Part shown: positions 16,609-24,704 of the stretch, piece after piece | How positions within the stretch are numbered: the stretch's first letter is position 1 | How the letters are laid out: every line of letters starts with the position of its first letter | Assembly (NCBI GenBank): GCA_022711435.1 | Contig: JAKLFB010000037.1 | Span: 1 to 55,975, forward strand | DNA length: 55,975 nucleotides | Direction of reading: 5' to 3' | DNA from: Verrucomicrobiota bacterium | Lineage (GTDB): Bacteria; Verrucomicrobiota; Verrucomicrobiia; Limisphaerales; UBA1319 | Notes under the pieces: model-generated | What the model saw: only the letters and a program-made list of their open reading frames with translations | What the model was told of the DNA's origin: nothing | Database searches by the model: none | Made by a program: the position numbers and the translations under genes

Positions 16609-18534
16609 ATGATTGCGATGAAAACGATTCTCAAGACCGAATTCCTGACTCTGGCGCGCGGGCTGCTCGAACAGCGGGATGTGGCGGCGGCACTCGATTG
16701 CGCAACCAAAGCGGTGCGGCTCGAGCCCGGAGCCGAGGATGTGGCCGCCTTCCTTCGGGAGGCGGTCCGGAAGCCGCCGGGAATGCCGCTGGATCCCGCT
16801 CAGCACGCGCATCTGACATCCCGGAAGCGGCAGGTCGAGGCCTTGCTGGCGGCTGATCCGTGCTGGCGCATGCGCCTGGGCCTGGACGAGCCCCTGCTGC
16901 CTCCGGCGGCCCCCAATGCCAGCCTCCCCACCGCCTCCCAGGAGCTCATACTCCGCACTCGACTCGACCGTTTGAAACAGCGATTAACGCGGCATCGGAA
17001 CTCGATCAAGGCCGAATTGAGCCAGCGCCTGCAGGCCCTCCTCGAACGGCTCGCCCGTGAGGATGCCCCCGCTTCCGGAAAACCCGGCCCTGCCGCTGCC
17101 GGGCCGCCCCCGGACGACAGCGTGTATGACGATCTCTCCCTCGAACATCAGTTCCACAACATCGGCAACGACTTCTACAAGATCCTCCGGTTTGACGACG
17201 CGATCGCGTGCTACAGCCTGGCGCTGGAGCTGAGGCCCGACCTCCTGGAAACCTACTTCAACCGCGCGCTGGCCCAGACGCGCCTCGGCCGCTATTCGGC
17301 TGCTGCCGACGACCTGCACAAGGTCATCGAGCTCAATCCGAACCTGGCCGAGGCCTTTTACACCCTCGGGCTGGTCGAGGAATACCGGCTCGAATTCGAT
17401 GCGGCGATCCAGAACCACGAAAAAGCGATCGCTATCGACCCGAACTACACCCGCGCCCGCACCCAGATCGGCGTCGTCCGGCGCAAGCAGAAGGAGTCCG
17501 AAGAATCGGGCTCGGCCCGCGCGGGCGGTTCGGCGGCATCCCTGTCGGCCGCCACGGACAAGGAAGGCCGGATTCTGGATTACTCGAACTATCGTGTCCG
17601 GCCTGACGTCCGATTCGCCGATGTCTGCAATCGGCAGGCGCGCCAGCTCCTCGAGCTTGTGGCCGGGTTCCTGCGGGGAGAGAAGGCGTTCGGCGAGTGG
17701 GGCGCGGACCCGCCCCGTGGGATCATCATGTTCGGCCCGCCGGGCACGGGCAAGACTCTCCTGGCGCAGGCTCTGGCGGGCGAGGTCGGCTGCCCGTTCT
17801 ACTGCATTCCGGCCACGGTGTTCATGAATATGTGGTTTGGATCGACGGAGCAGAATTTGCGCCGCTGCTGGGAGCAGGTCTCCTCCCACTCCGAAGGCTC
17901 CGTTCTCTTCCTGGACGAGTTCCAGACCGTGGGCAGCCGCCGCAGCGATCCGGATCAATCCGAGGGCGGCCGCTGCTACGACGCCATGGTGGGATGCCTG
18001 CTCGATCTGATGGGCGGTTTCCGCGAGAACCCCAACCGCCTGGTGGTTCTGGCAGCGACCAACGCGCTCTCGAGCGTCGATCCCGCCCTGCTGCGCTCCG
18101 GCCGGTTCGACTACAAGCTCGAGGTCGCCGCGCCGACCTTGGCCGAAACCGCGCAGATCCTGAAGATCCACCTTCGCAAGGCGGAAGCCCGAGCGCATCG
18201 GATCGATTTCCTCGATTCATCCCTGCGGGCGTGGGTTCGCCGCCCCCCGCTCGATCCCGACGAGCTCGACGGGGGAGAGATCGACGCGCCGGAGTCCTTG
18301 CGGCCGTTCCTGCGGCAGGCGCACCGGCACGGGTTTGTGGGCGCCGATCTGCGGGAGGTGGTCCGCCGCACCGTGTTCGAGCGCGCCGCGCACCAGGTGC
18401 GGCGCCAGCCCGATGCGGGGCCGATTTGCGCCACCGACCTGCGCCGGCACATCGAGGCCCTGACGGCTGAGAAACGGCCTGCGAAGGCCGGCGCAACCCG
18501 CCGGCCCGCCGGCCGGTTGACGGCCCTGAATTAG
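16609..18534 (+). CDS. TPR-repeat AAA+ ATPase (FtsH/Cdc48-like ATPase domain)
   Basis: 641 residues from ATG 16609 (a second ATG at 16618 is equally possible). An N-terminal helical region (1-150) is followed by TPR repeats at about 175-300 (FYKILRFDDAIACYSLALEL, YFNRALAQTRLGRYSAAADD, AFYTLGLVEEYRLEFDAAIQ). An AAA+ domain runs from about 365 to 590: Walker A GPPGTGKT, Walker B SVLFLDEFQTV, sensor 1 VLAATN, arginine finger LLRSGRFDYKLE. It resembles Cdc48/FtsH-type remodelling ATPases without a protease domain, so it probably unfolds or disassembles partner proteins selected by the TPRs. It is expressed from a sigma-54 promoter. The MITE inserted so close that the stop codon TAG uses the MITE's first base. 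Confidence 0.87.
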   Translation: MIAMKTILKTEFLTLARGLLEQRDVAAALDCATKAVRLEPGAEDVAAFLREAVRKPPGMPLDPAQHAHLTSRKRQVEALLAADPCWRMRLGLDEPLLPPAAPNASLPTASQELILRTRLDRLKQRLTRHRNSIKAELSQRLQALLERLAREDAPASGKPGPAAAGPPPDDSVYDDLSLEHQFHNIGNDFYKILRFDDAIACYSLALELRPDLLETYFNRALAQTRLGRYSAAADDLHKVIELNPNLAEAFYTLGLVEEYRLEFDAAIQNHEKAIAIDPNYTRARTQIGVVRRKQKESEESGSARAGGSAASLSAATDKEGRILDYSNYRVRPDVRFADVCNRQARQLLELVAGFLRGEKAFGEWGADPPRGIIMFGPPGTGKTLLAQALAGEVGCPFYCIPATVFMNMWFGSTEQNLRRCWEQVSSHSEGSVLFLDEFQTVGSRRSDPDQSEGGRCYDAMVGCLLDLMGGFRENPNRLVVLAATNALSSVDPALLRSGRFDYKLEVAAPTLAETAQILKIHLRKAEARAHRIDFLDSSLRAWVRRPPLDPDELDGGEIDAPESLRPFLRQAHRHGFVGADLREVVRRTVFERAAHQVRRQPDAGPICATDLRRHIEALTAEKRPAKAGATRRPAGRLTALN

Positions 18535-18806
18535 GGTCTGTGCAAAAATTAGTTCCGATTTTGCTGGAGGGCATTGGGCGGGCTGGCAAGGCGCGACGAG
18601 CGAGCATACCCGTGCGGTCTGCGAGCGAGGAGCAACACAGCCAGCGCGCCCAAGGCCCCCAGCCCGCATGGGCGGGGCGGCGCCGGGCCATCTGCTTCGT
18701 GGCTCGGTCGGTCGAGTATCGCAGGGGGATACACTCCCTCCCTTGCGCCTCGCATCTGGCCCGGCGGCGCTCCCGCCAAAATCGGAAGTAATTTTTGCAC
18801 AGACCC
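18534..18806. repeat. 273-bp MITE, copy B
   Basis: Same length and ends as the copy at 1190-1462, with only scattered single-base differences (for example TTAGTT for TTAATT after the end, GGGCATT for GGGGATT). It is flanked by TTA on both sides (18531-18533 and 18807-18809), a 3-bp target duplication. The terminal inverted repeat is about 30 bp with one mismatch. It lies exactly between the TPR-AAA+ stop and the epimerase gene. The near identity of the two copies over 273 bp suggests recent transposition or conversion. Confidence 0.9.
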
Positions 18807-18876
18807 TTAGGCGGGGCCAAGGGGCTTGACAGCGCGGGGCCCTCCTGAAAAGCTGCCGCCCGATCGAATCGTCGAC

Positions 18877-19992
18877 ATGGACGCACCGGCATATCAGGCC
18901 ATCCAGGAGCAGCTCCGCCAGCATCCGCAGGCATGGCTGGTCACCGGCGCTGCGGGATTCATCGGGTCGAACCTCGTCGAGATTCTGCTCGGGCTCGATC
19001 AGCGGGTGCGCGGGCTGGACAATTTCGCAACGGGGCACCGGCGCAACCTCGACGAGGTGGCCCGGCGGGTGTCGGCCGGCCAATGGGCCCGGTTCGATTT
19101 CCAGGAAGGAGACATTGCCGACATCGATGCCTGCCGCCGCGCATGCGGCGGGATCCAGCTCGTGCTGCACCAGGCCGCCCTCGGATCCGTTCCCCGTTCG
19201 ATTGCCGATCCCCTGGCTACGCATGCAGCCAATGTGACCGGGTTCGTGCACATGCTGGCGGCGGCCCGTGAGGCTGGCATCCGCCGGTTCGTCTACGCTT
19301 CGACCAGCGCCATCTACGGCGACCACCCCGCACTCCCGAAAGTCGAGGACACGATCGGGCACGCGCTCTCGCCCTACGCCGTCTCGAAGCACGCCAACGA
19401 GCTCTACGCACAAGTGTTTGCCGACTGCTACGGCATGGAGACCGTCGGGCTCCGCTATTTCAACGTGTTCGGCCCCCGGCAAGATCCCGAGGGGCCCTAC
19501 GCGGCCGTGATTCCCAAGTGGATCGCCGCCCTGATCCAGCGCGAGCCGGTGCAGATCAACGGCGACGGCGAAACCAGCCGCGATTTCTGTTACGTGGCCA
19601 ATGTCGTCCAGGCCAATCTGCTGGCGGCGCTGACGCCTCGGGCCGATGCAATCAACCAGGTCTACAACGTTGCCCTGAACGAACGCACCTCGTTGAACCG
19701 GCTCTTTGAGCTGCTCCGGGACCTGCTCGCGCCGCGGTTCCCCCACCTGCGCGATGCCCGGCCCGTCCATGCCGGCTTTCGGCCCGGGGACGTCCGCCAT
19801 TCGGAGGCGGACATCTCGAAGGCGCGCGCCCGACTCGGCTACGACCCCACCCATCGCCTGGCCGAAGGCCTGGCGGAAGCCCTGGACTGGTACGTGAGCG
19901 ATCTGGGCTCGACCCCGTCTCAAACTCCGGGCGGGAGCCAATCGCGGCCGAAGGATGCGCCGGCCGGCCACCCGAAATCCAACCGGTCATGA
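18877..19992 (+). CDS. NAD-dependent sugar epimerase (UDP-GlcNAc/UDP-GalNAc 4-epimerase type)
   Basis: 371 residues from ATG 18877. The extended SDR fold is plain: VTGAAGFIGSN near residue 22 binds NAD, and the catalytic triad is in VYASTSAIYGD and YAVSKHANELYA (Tyr, Lys). HQAALGSVPRSIADP and RYFNVFGPRQDPEGPYAAVI are conserved in the WbpP/TviC branch acting on N-acetylated UDP-hexosamines, so 4-epimerisation of UDP-GlcNAc is the best guess. It would feed polysaccharide or O-antigen synthesis. The C terminus has an unconserved tail of about 25 polar residues. The stop overlaps the next start by 4 bp, so it is co-translated with the ZIP transporter. Confidence 0.87.
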   Translation: MDAPAYQAIQEQLRQHPQAWLVTGAAGFIGSNLVEILLGLDQRVRGLDNFATGHRRNLDEVARRVSAGQWARFDFQEGDIADIDACRRACGGIQLVLHQAALGSVPRSIADPLATHAANVTGFVHMLAAAREAGIRRFVYASTSAIYGDHPALPKVEDTIGHALSPYAVSKHANELYAQVFADCYGMETVGLRYFNVFGPRQDPEGPYAAVIPKWIAALIQREPVQINGDGETSRDFCYVANVVQANLLAALTPRADAINQVYNVALNERTSLNRLFELLRDLLAPRFPHLRDARPVHAGFRPGDVRHSEADISKARARLGYDPTHRLAEGLAEALDWYVSDLGSTPSQTPGGSQSRPKDAPAGHPKSNRS

Positions 19993-20891
19993 TCCTGGTC
20001 CTCTACTGTCTTGCGATCGTGCTGTTCTCCCTGCTGGGAGGTTATCTGCCGCTGTCGCGCAAGCTGACGCATCTGCCGCTCCAAGTCTACCTGAGCCTTT
20101 CGGCCGGGGCGATGTTGGGGGCGGCGTTCTTTCACATGCTGCCCGAGAGCGCCGAGCTGGCACCCGGCCAGTTCGGGCTCTGGATGGCGATGGGCGTGAT
20201 CGGCCTCTACATGGTCGAGCGGTTTCTGAGCCCGCACAGCCATGACACGGCCGACCTCGATCGAGGCGGCGGCGGCGATGCGGATTGCCATCCGGCGTGC
20301 GGCCACGCGCATCGGGACGCTCGCGGCCATGTGCATGCGGCACCCAAGATTGCTGGGTGGTCGGCGGTGGCCGGCCTTTCGGTCCACACGATCCTGGGCG
20401 GCATGGCGCTGGGCAGTGCGGTCCTGGCCCAGGGGGCCGCCGAGGGCCTGGGGCTGGCCGTCTTCCTGGCCACCGTGCTCCACAAGCCCGCCGATGCGCT
20501 GACCATTTCCACGCTCCTGGTCAAGGCTGGCACATCGAGGTGTCGAGCCTGGGGCGTGCAGGTCTTCTTCGCCCTGCTGATTCCTCTGGGGGTTCTCCTC
20601 TTTTACGCCAGCCAATATTTATGGAGTGGCCAGCTCGATTCCGAATTCACGGGCTGTGTGCTCGCCTTCAGCGCCGGCACGTTCGTCTGTATCGCCATGG
20701 CGGATCTCCTGCCGGAGGTCCAGTTCCATTCCCATGACCGCGTTCGGCTCTTTCTGGCGGTTCTGGCCGGAGTGGGGTTGATGGCGGCCACCTCGCTGTT
20801 CGAACCAAGCCATGCGCACGGCCATGACCAAGATCACGAGGGCGCGGCCCCGGCCGGCGCGGCGGCCGCCGAAATCACCACCGGATCGTAA
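19989..20891 (+). CDS. ZIP-family metal transporter
   Basis: 300 residues and about eight membrane helices. It starts by ATGA overlap with the epimerase stop. A His-rich loop between TM3 and TM4 (HSHD, then CHPACGHAHRDARGHVHA) is typical for metal sensing. TM4 has SVHTILGGMALGSA and TM5 has VLHKPADALTISTLL, the positions of the metal-binding His residues in ZIP proteins. The end is again His-rich (SHAHGHDQDH). It probably imports Zn2+ or another divalent cation into the cytoplasm. TM4 lacks the canonical Glu of the HNxxEG motif (here HTxxGG), so ion preference may be different. The last 17 bases overlap a convergent gene. Confidence 0.85.
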   Translation: MILVLYCLAIVLFSLLGGYLPLSRKLTHLPLQVYLSLSAGAMLGAAFFHMLPESAELAPGQFGLWMAMGVIGLYMVERFLSPHSHDTADLDRGGGGDADCHPACGHAHRDARGHVHAAPKIAGWSAVAGLSVHTILGGMALGSAVLAQGAAEGLGLAVFLATVLHKPADALTISTLLVKAGTSRCRAWGVQVFFALLIPLGVLLFYASQYLWSGQLDSEFTGCVLAFSAGTFVCIAMADLLPEVQFHSHDRVRLFLAVLAGVGLMAATSLFEPSHAHGHDQDHEGAAPAGAAAAEITTGS

Positions 20892-21333
20892 AGAAAGACA
20901 GGCCGATCGTCCTTCCGGTGATCTCGTCGCGGACGAGGTTTTGCTCGCCTTGGCCCAGAGCGGCGGGCGCAGCCGGGCTGAGGAGGATCCACGGCTGCGG
21001 GACGACCGATGCCTGCACGATGATGCCGCTGTAGATCGCCCTTCGGCCGGCGATCTCCCCGCGCTCGGCCGCCAGGGATCGGCTCAGGCCGGATCGCGCC
21101 GCCGCGGGCTTCTCAGCGGGCGGGGTTCGGATTTCGGCTTGCATGGCGGGGCCGGTGTCCGCGCCCCAAGCGGCCCACGCGCCGCAGCCCAGGGCCAGCA
21201 TTGCCCAGAGTGCGGCTCGCGCCTTGCATCCTCGGGCCGCAGCAGAGAAAGCGGCCAAGGGCCGCAGGAACGAGAGGTTGCTGGAGCGGATCCATCCCCA
21301 GGAACGCGATCGCCGATCGATGCTCGATTTCAT
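20875..21333 (-). CDS. Small exported protein, unknown function
   Basis: 152 residues. The basic N-terminal part (RRSRSW) precedes a hydrophobic segment (AALWAMLALGCGAWAAWG), so it is probably exported or anchored. The C terminus (PWILLSPAAPAALGQGEQNL followed by VRDEITGRTIGLSFFTIRW) has the look of a short conserved Verrucomicrobiota family that ends with an ITGR-x-x-GL-x-x-F motif; I recall such ends but no name. Its 3' end overlaps that of the ZIP gene by 17 bp. The start is uncertain. I rate it a real gene because the frame is open through both signal and C-terminal motif. Confidence 0.5.
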   Translation of the reverse strand: MKSSIDRRSRSWGWIRSSNLSFLRPLAAFSAAARGCKARAALWAMLALGCGAWAAWGADTGPAMQAEIRTPPAEKPAAARSGLSRSLAAERGEIAGRRAIYSGIIVQASVVPQPWILLSPAAPAALGQGEQNLVRDEITGRTIGLSFFTIRW

Positions 21334-21370
21334 AAAATCCGTATCGTTTTCCCACTTGCCGGTTCGACCG

Positions 21371-22108
21371 TCAAGGGGCGTGCCGGGCGCGGGTCATGGG
21401 CACAAAGCGCACGGGCAGGACGGCCTGTTGGTGAATGGTCCCGCCGCGCTTTTCAAGCCGCACCAGGGACTGTTCATGGAGCGGGCCCACGGGGATGATC
21501 ATCCGGCCCCCATCCCTGAGCTGGTCGATCAGCGGCTGGGGCACATGATCGGGCGCGCAGGTGACGATGACGGCATCGAAAGGGGCGCGCTCGGGCCAGC
21601 CCTGGTAGCCGTCTCCGAACCGGACGTGGACGTTCGTGCAGCGGAGCCGTTGGAGGGTGGCTTCGGCCTGCCGCGCCAGCGGCTCGACGATCTCGATCGT
21701 GTAGACCTCGGCAACCAAGGGGGAGAGGACAGCCGCCTGGTAGCCCGATCCCGTTCCCACTTCGAGCACGCGATCCTTGGGCTGCGGATCCAGCTGCTCG
21801 GTCATGAACGCCACGATGTAAGGCTGCGAAATCGTCTGCTGATGCCCGATCGGAAGCGGGAAATCCCCGTAGGCATCGTGCCGTTCGGTTTCGGGGACGA
21901 ATTCATGGCGGGGCACAGCGGCCATGGCCTTGAGCACTCGCGGATTCCGGATGTCGCGTCCGGGCGCCTCGAGCTGATCGGCGACCATCCGCTGGCGCTG
22001 CGCCGCGTACTCCGAATCGGCGGGCACGGCATCGCCCCCCCCCGGAGCAAGGCTGCACCCCCCGAGCAGCAGGATGCCAATGCCCAAACCCATCCACAGC
22101 CAGACCAT
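21371..22108 (-). CDS. pcm: Protein-L-isoaspartate O-methyltransferase with lipoprotein-type signal
   Basis: 245 residues from ATG 22108; a longer start at 22165 would put polar residues before the signal and would overlap the divergent thiE. PCMT features are complete: RHEFVPETERHDAYGDFPLP, the GHQQTISQPYIVAFM substrate loop, the S-adenosylmethionine motif LEVGTGSGYQAAVLSPL and the VTCAPDHVPQPLIDQL region. It methylates isoaspartyl residues to start their repair. The oddity is the N terminus: MVWLWMGLGIGILLLGGCS is a signal with a lipobox, implying export and lipidation, although the enzyme needs S-adenosylmethionine, normally cytoplasmic. It may act while anchored, or the N terminus may be only a membrane anchor. 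Confidence 0.85.
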   Translation of the reverse strand: MVWLWMGLGIGILLLGGCSLAPGGGDAVPADSEYAAQRQRMVADQLEAPGRDIRNPRVLKAMAAVPRHEFVPETERHDAYGDFPLPIGHQQTISQPYIVAFMTEQLDPQPKDRVLEVGTGSGYQAAVLSPLVAEVYTIEIVEPLARQAEATLQRLRCTNVHVRFGDGYQGWPERAPFDAVIVTCAPDHVPQPLIDQLRDGGRMIIPVGPLHEQSLVRLEKRGGTIHQQAVLPVRFVPMTRARHAP

Positions 22109-22164
22109 ACCGGCAAGATAATCCCGATCGCGCCATTGACAATCCCGAACAACAGTGCATTTCA

Positions 22165-22839
22165 ATGCGCGTGGGAATGATGCGGAAACCGTTATCCGAC
22201 TGCCGGCTGTATGCGTTTATCGACCTGGGCTTTCCGCGGGCGGGCGCCCCGGAGCTGCTGCTGCGCCAGCTGGCCGATGGCGGGGCGGATCTCGTCCAGC
22301 TCCGGGCCAAAACGGCCCTGGCCGGCGAGGTCCGCTCGCTGGCGGATCGGCTGCTGCCGCTGGCCGAGCAGGCGGGGATCGGTCTTGTCCTCAACGACCA
22401 CTGGCGCATCGCTTGCGAGCTCGGGGTCCCCTTCGCGCACCTGGGCGAGGAGGACTTCTTCGGCGCAGGCCTCAAGCGGGCCAGCCAGATCCTGCCGCCC
22501 GATGGGCCGACTCGGCTGGGATTGACCGCGTGCGGGCCGGACGCCGCCCGGCGCAGCGAGGAGGCCGGCGCGGCGTACCTCGGGATCGGGCCCGTCTTCG
22601 CCACCGCGACCAAGCCGGAGGCGCAGCCCGCCAGCCTCGATTTCGTGCGATGGGCGGCAGGTCATGTGCAGCGGCCATGGTTTGCGATCGGCGGGATCAC
22701 CCTCGAAACCCTCGACAGGGTTCTCGAGGCGGGGGCGCGCCGGATCTGTGTGATCTCGGCCATTCTGAACGCGCCGGACGTGGCGCGGGCTTGCCAGGCA
22801 TTTCGGCGGCGGCTAGACTCGGCAGGGCTTGTCATATGA
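22165..22839 (+). CDS. thiE: Thiamine phosphate synthase
   Basis: 224 residues. TIM-barrel motifs are in order: YAFIDLGF, LADGGADLVQLRAKTA (substrate-binding QLRxK), GLVLNDHWRIACELGVPFAH with LGEED, GPVFATATKPEA (phosphate and thiazole loop, usually GPIFPTxTKxxA) and WFAIGGIT. It joins HMP-PP and thiazole phosphate to make thiamine phosphate in the cytoplasm. Other thiamine genes are not next to it. The stop overlaps the start of a PfkB-type kinase (ATGA), so the two are co-translated. It diverges from pcm. Confidence 0.85.
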   Translation: MRVGMMRKPLSDCRLYAFIDLGFPRAGAPELLLRQLADGGADLVQLRAKTALAGEVRSLADRLLPLAEQAGIGLVLNDHWRIACELGVPFAHLGEEDFFGAGLKRASQILPPDGPTRLGLTACGPDAARRSEEAGAAYLGIGPVFATATKPEAQPASLDFVRWAAGHVQRPWFAIGGITLETLDRVLEAGARRICVISAILNAPDVARACQAFRRRLDSAGLVI

Positions 22840-23735
22840 GCGTTCTTGTTGTTGGATCGGTCGCGTTGGATTCCATCAAGACCCCGCGCGCGGATCGGCC
22901 GCGCCTGCTGGGCGGGTCCGCCAGCCATGCGGGAGTCGCGGCCAGCTTCTTCGCGCCGGTCCGCCTGGTGGGGGTGGTGGGGGACGATTTCCCGGCACGG
23001 TATTGGTCGCTGTTTCGGAGGCATGGGCTCGACCTTGGGGGGCTGCGGCAGGCCGAGGGCCGGACCTTTCACTGGTCGGGCGAGTACGAAGCGAACCTGA
23101 ACCGGCGCCGGACCCTGGCGACCGAGCTGGGTGTGTTTGAGCGATTCTCGCCGGATCTGCCGGCGGCCTGGCGGCAGACGCCGTATGTGCTGCTGGCCAA
23201 CATCGCCCCTTCGCTCCAGATCCATGTGCTCGATCAGATGCGGCGGCCGCGGTTCGTGGCGGCCGACACGATGGACCTCTGGCTGAACACGGCCATGAGC
23301 GATCTGCGGCGGCTGTTGAGGCGCGTGGACGCCCTGGTCCTTAACGACACCGAGGCGCAGCAGTTGAGCGGATCCGACCACCTGGTGGCCGCCCTGGGCC
23401 GAATCCATCGCATGGGCCCCCGCTACGTCATTCTCAAGAAGGGCGAGCATGGTGCGATCCTGTCGGGTCCCGCCGGCCTGTTTCTGGCGCCGGCCTATCC
23501 ATTGCCCCGGGTCGCGGACCCGACGGGGGCTGGCGACTCGTTCCTGGGAGGCATGATGGGGTACCTGGCGGGCGGCGATGGCCCCATCGAGCCCCGCCTC
23601 CGCCGCGCGATCGTCCACGGCGCCGTCGTCGCGTCCTTCTGCTGCGAGGGATTCGGCCTGCGCCGGACCGATGGGATCCGCATGGCCGACATTCGCCAGC
23701 GCGTGCGCGCCCTCGAGAAAATGGTCCGGTTCTAG
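22836..23735 (+). CDS. PfkB-family carbohydrate kinase
   Basis: 299 residues. The start VLVVGSVALDSIKTP, the glycine-rich GGSASHAGVAASFFAPVRLV with GVVGDDFPARYW, and the C-terminal signature RVADPTGAGDSFLGGMMGYL (catalytic Asp in the GAGD anion hole) define the ribokinase/PfkB family. Similar proteins phosphorylate ribose, adenosine, fructose or cofactors such as hydroxymethylpyrimidine. It overlaps thiE, so a thiamine-related or nucleoside substrate is possible, but I cannot tell from sequence. VLNDTEAQQL and YVILKKGEHGAIL are ATP-site segments. Confidence 0.87.
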   Translation: MSVLVVGSVALDSIKTPRADRPRLLGGSASHAGVAASFFAPVRLVGVVGDDFPARYWSLFRRHGLDLGGLRQAEGRTFHWSGEYEANLNRRRTLATELGVFERFSPDLPAAWRQTPYVLLANIAPSLQIHVLDQMRRPRFVAADTMDLWLNTAMSDLRRLLRRVDALVLNDTEAQQLSGSDHLVAALGRIHRMGPRYVILKKGEHGAILSGPAGLFLAPAYPLPRVADPTGAGDSFLGGMMGYLAGGDGPIEPRLRRAIVHGAVVASFCCEGFGLRRTDGIRMADIRQRVRALEKMVRF

Positions 23736-23764
23736 GCCCCCCTGCGGATGCGGCGCACCGACTT

Positions 23765-24652
23765 ATGCTGACTGATAACGTTCTGGATCTCATCGGTCGC
23801 ACGCCATTGATCCGGCTGGGAAAGGAACGGATTTTTGCCAAGGCCGAGTTTCTGAATCCGGGCGGCAGCATCAAGGACCGCGTTGCGCTGGCCATGATCG
23901 AGGGGGCTGAGCGCGACGGCCGGCTGCGTCCGGACTCGATCATTGTCGAGCCGACCTCGGGCAACACCGGGATCGGCATCGCCCTGGTCGGGCGACTCAA
24001 GGGGCACCGGGTCCGCATCGTCATGCCTGAAAACATGAGCGAGGAGCGGAAGAAGCTGATCCGCGGCCTGGGGGCCGACCTGGTGCTCACGCCGGCCGAC
24101 CAGAGCCTCCCCGGCGCGGTGGCGCGGGTGCGGCAAATGCAGGCGGAGGACCCGCGGGTGTTCGTGCCGCAGCAGTTTGAAAATCCGGACAATCCGCGGG
24201 TGCACTACGAGGAGACCGCGCACGAGCTCTGGCGGCAGATGAACGGCGATATCGCCGCGTTCGTGGCCGGGGTGGGCAGCGGCGGCACGCTCCAGGGGAT
24301 CGGCCAGTTCCTCCGCGAGCACAAGCCCGGCGTCCGGATCGTGGCGGTCGAGCCCAAGAATGTGTCCGCGCTCCTGGGACACGAGCCCGGCCTGCATCAG
24401 ATCCAAGGCATCGGCGACGGGTTCGTTCCCGCCATTCTCGACGTGAAGCTGGTGGACGAAGTGATCGAGGTGACCGATGAGGAGGCGATCCAGACGACGC
24501 GGAAGCTCGGGACCGACCGCGGGCTGCTCGTCGGAATCTCGTCCGGGGCGAACGTCTGGGCCGCGCGGCAGCTGGCCCGGAAGATCCACGGCAACATCGC
24601 CACCGTGCTCCCGGACCGGGCGGAGCGGTATTTCAGCACGGCGCTGATGTGA
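23765..24652 (+). CDS. cysK: Cysteine synthase (O-acetylserine sulfhydrylase)
   Basis: 295 residues. PLP lysine in NPGGSIKDRVA, cofactor-binding loop EPTSGNTGIGIALVG, glycine loop GVGSGGTLQGIG, IQGIGDGFVP and LLVGISSGANVWAA are all present, as in CysK/CysM. It makes cysteine from O-acetylserine and sulfide. It starts 29 bp after the kinase gene. It ends close to a convergent cysS. Length is near normal for the short CysM-like class. The exact assignment between CysK and CysM is uncertain. Confidence 0.9.
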   Translation: MLTDNVLDLIGRTPLIRLGKERIFAKAEFLNPGGSIKDRVALAMIEGAERDGRLRPDSIIVEPTSGNTGIGIALVGRLKGHRVRIVMPENMSEERKKLIRGLGADLVLTPADQSLPGAVARVRQMQAEDPRVFVPQQFENPDNPRVHYEETAHELWRQMNGDIAAFVAGVGSGGTLQGIGQFLREHKPGVRIVAVEPKNVSALLGHEPGLHQIQGIGDGFVPAILDVKLVDEVIEVTDEEAIQTTRKLGTDRGLLVGISSGANVWAARQLARKIHGNIATVLPDRAERYFSTALM

Positions 24653-24704
24653 GCCGTGGCCGGCCTGCCGGTGCGGCCGGGGCATTGCGGGCCCGGGAAG
24701 GGAA

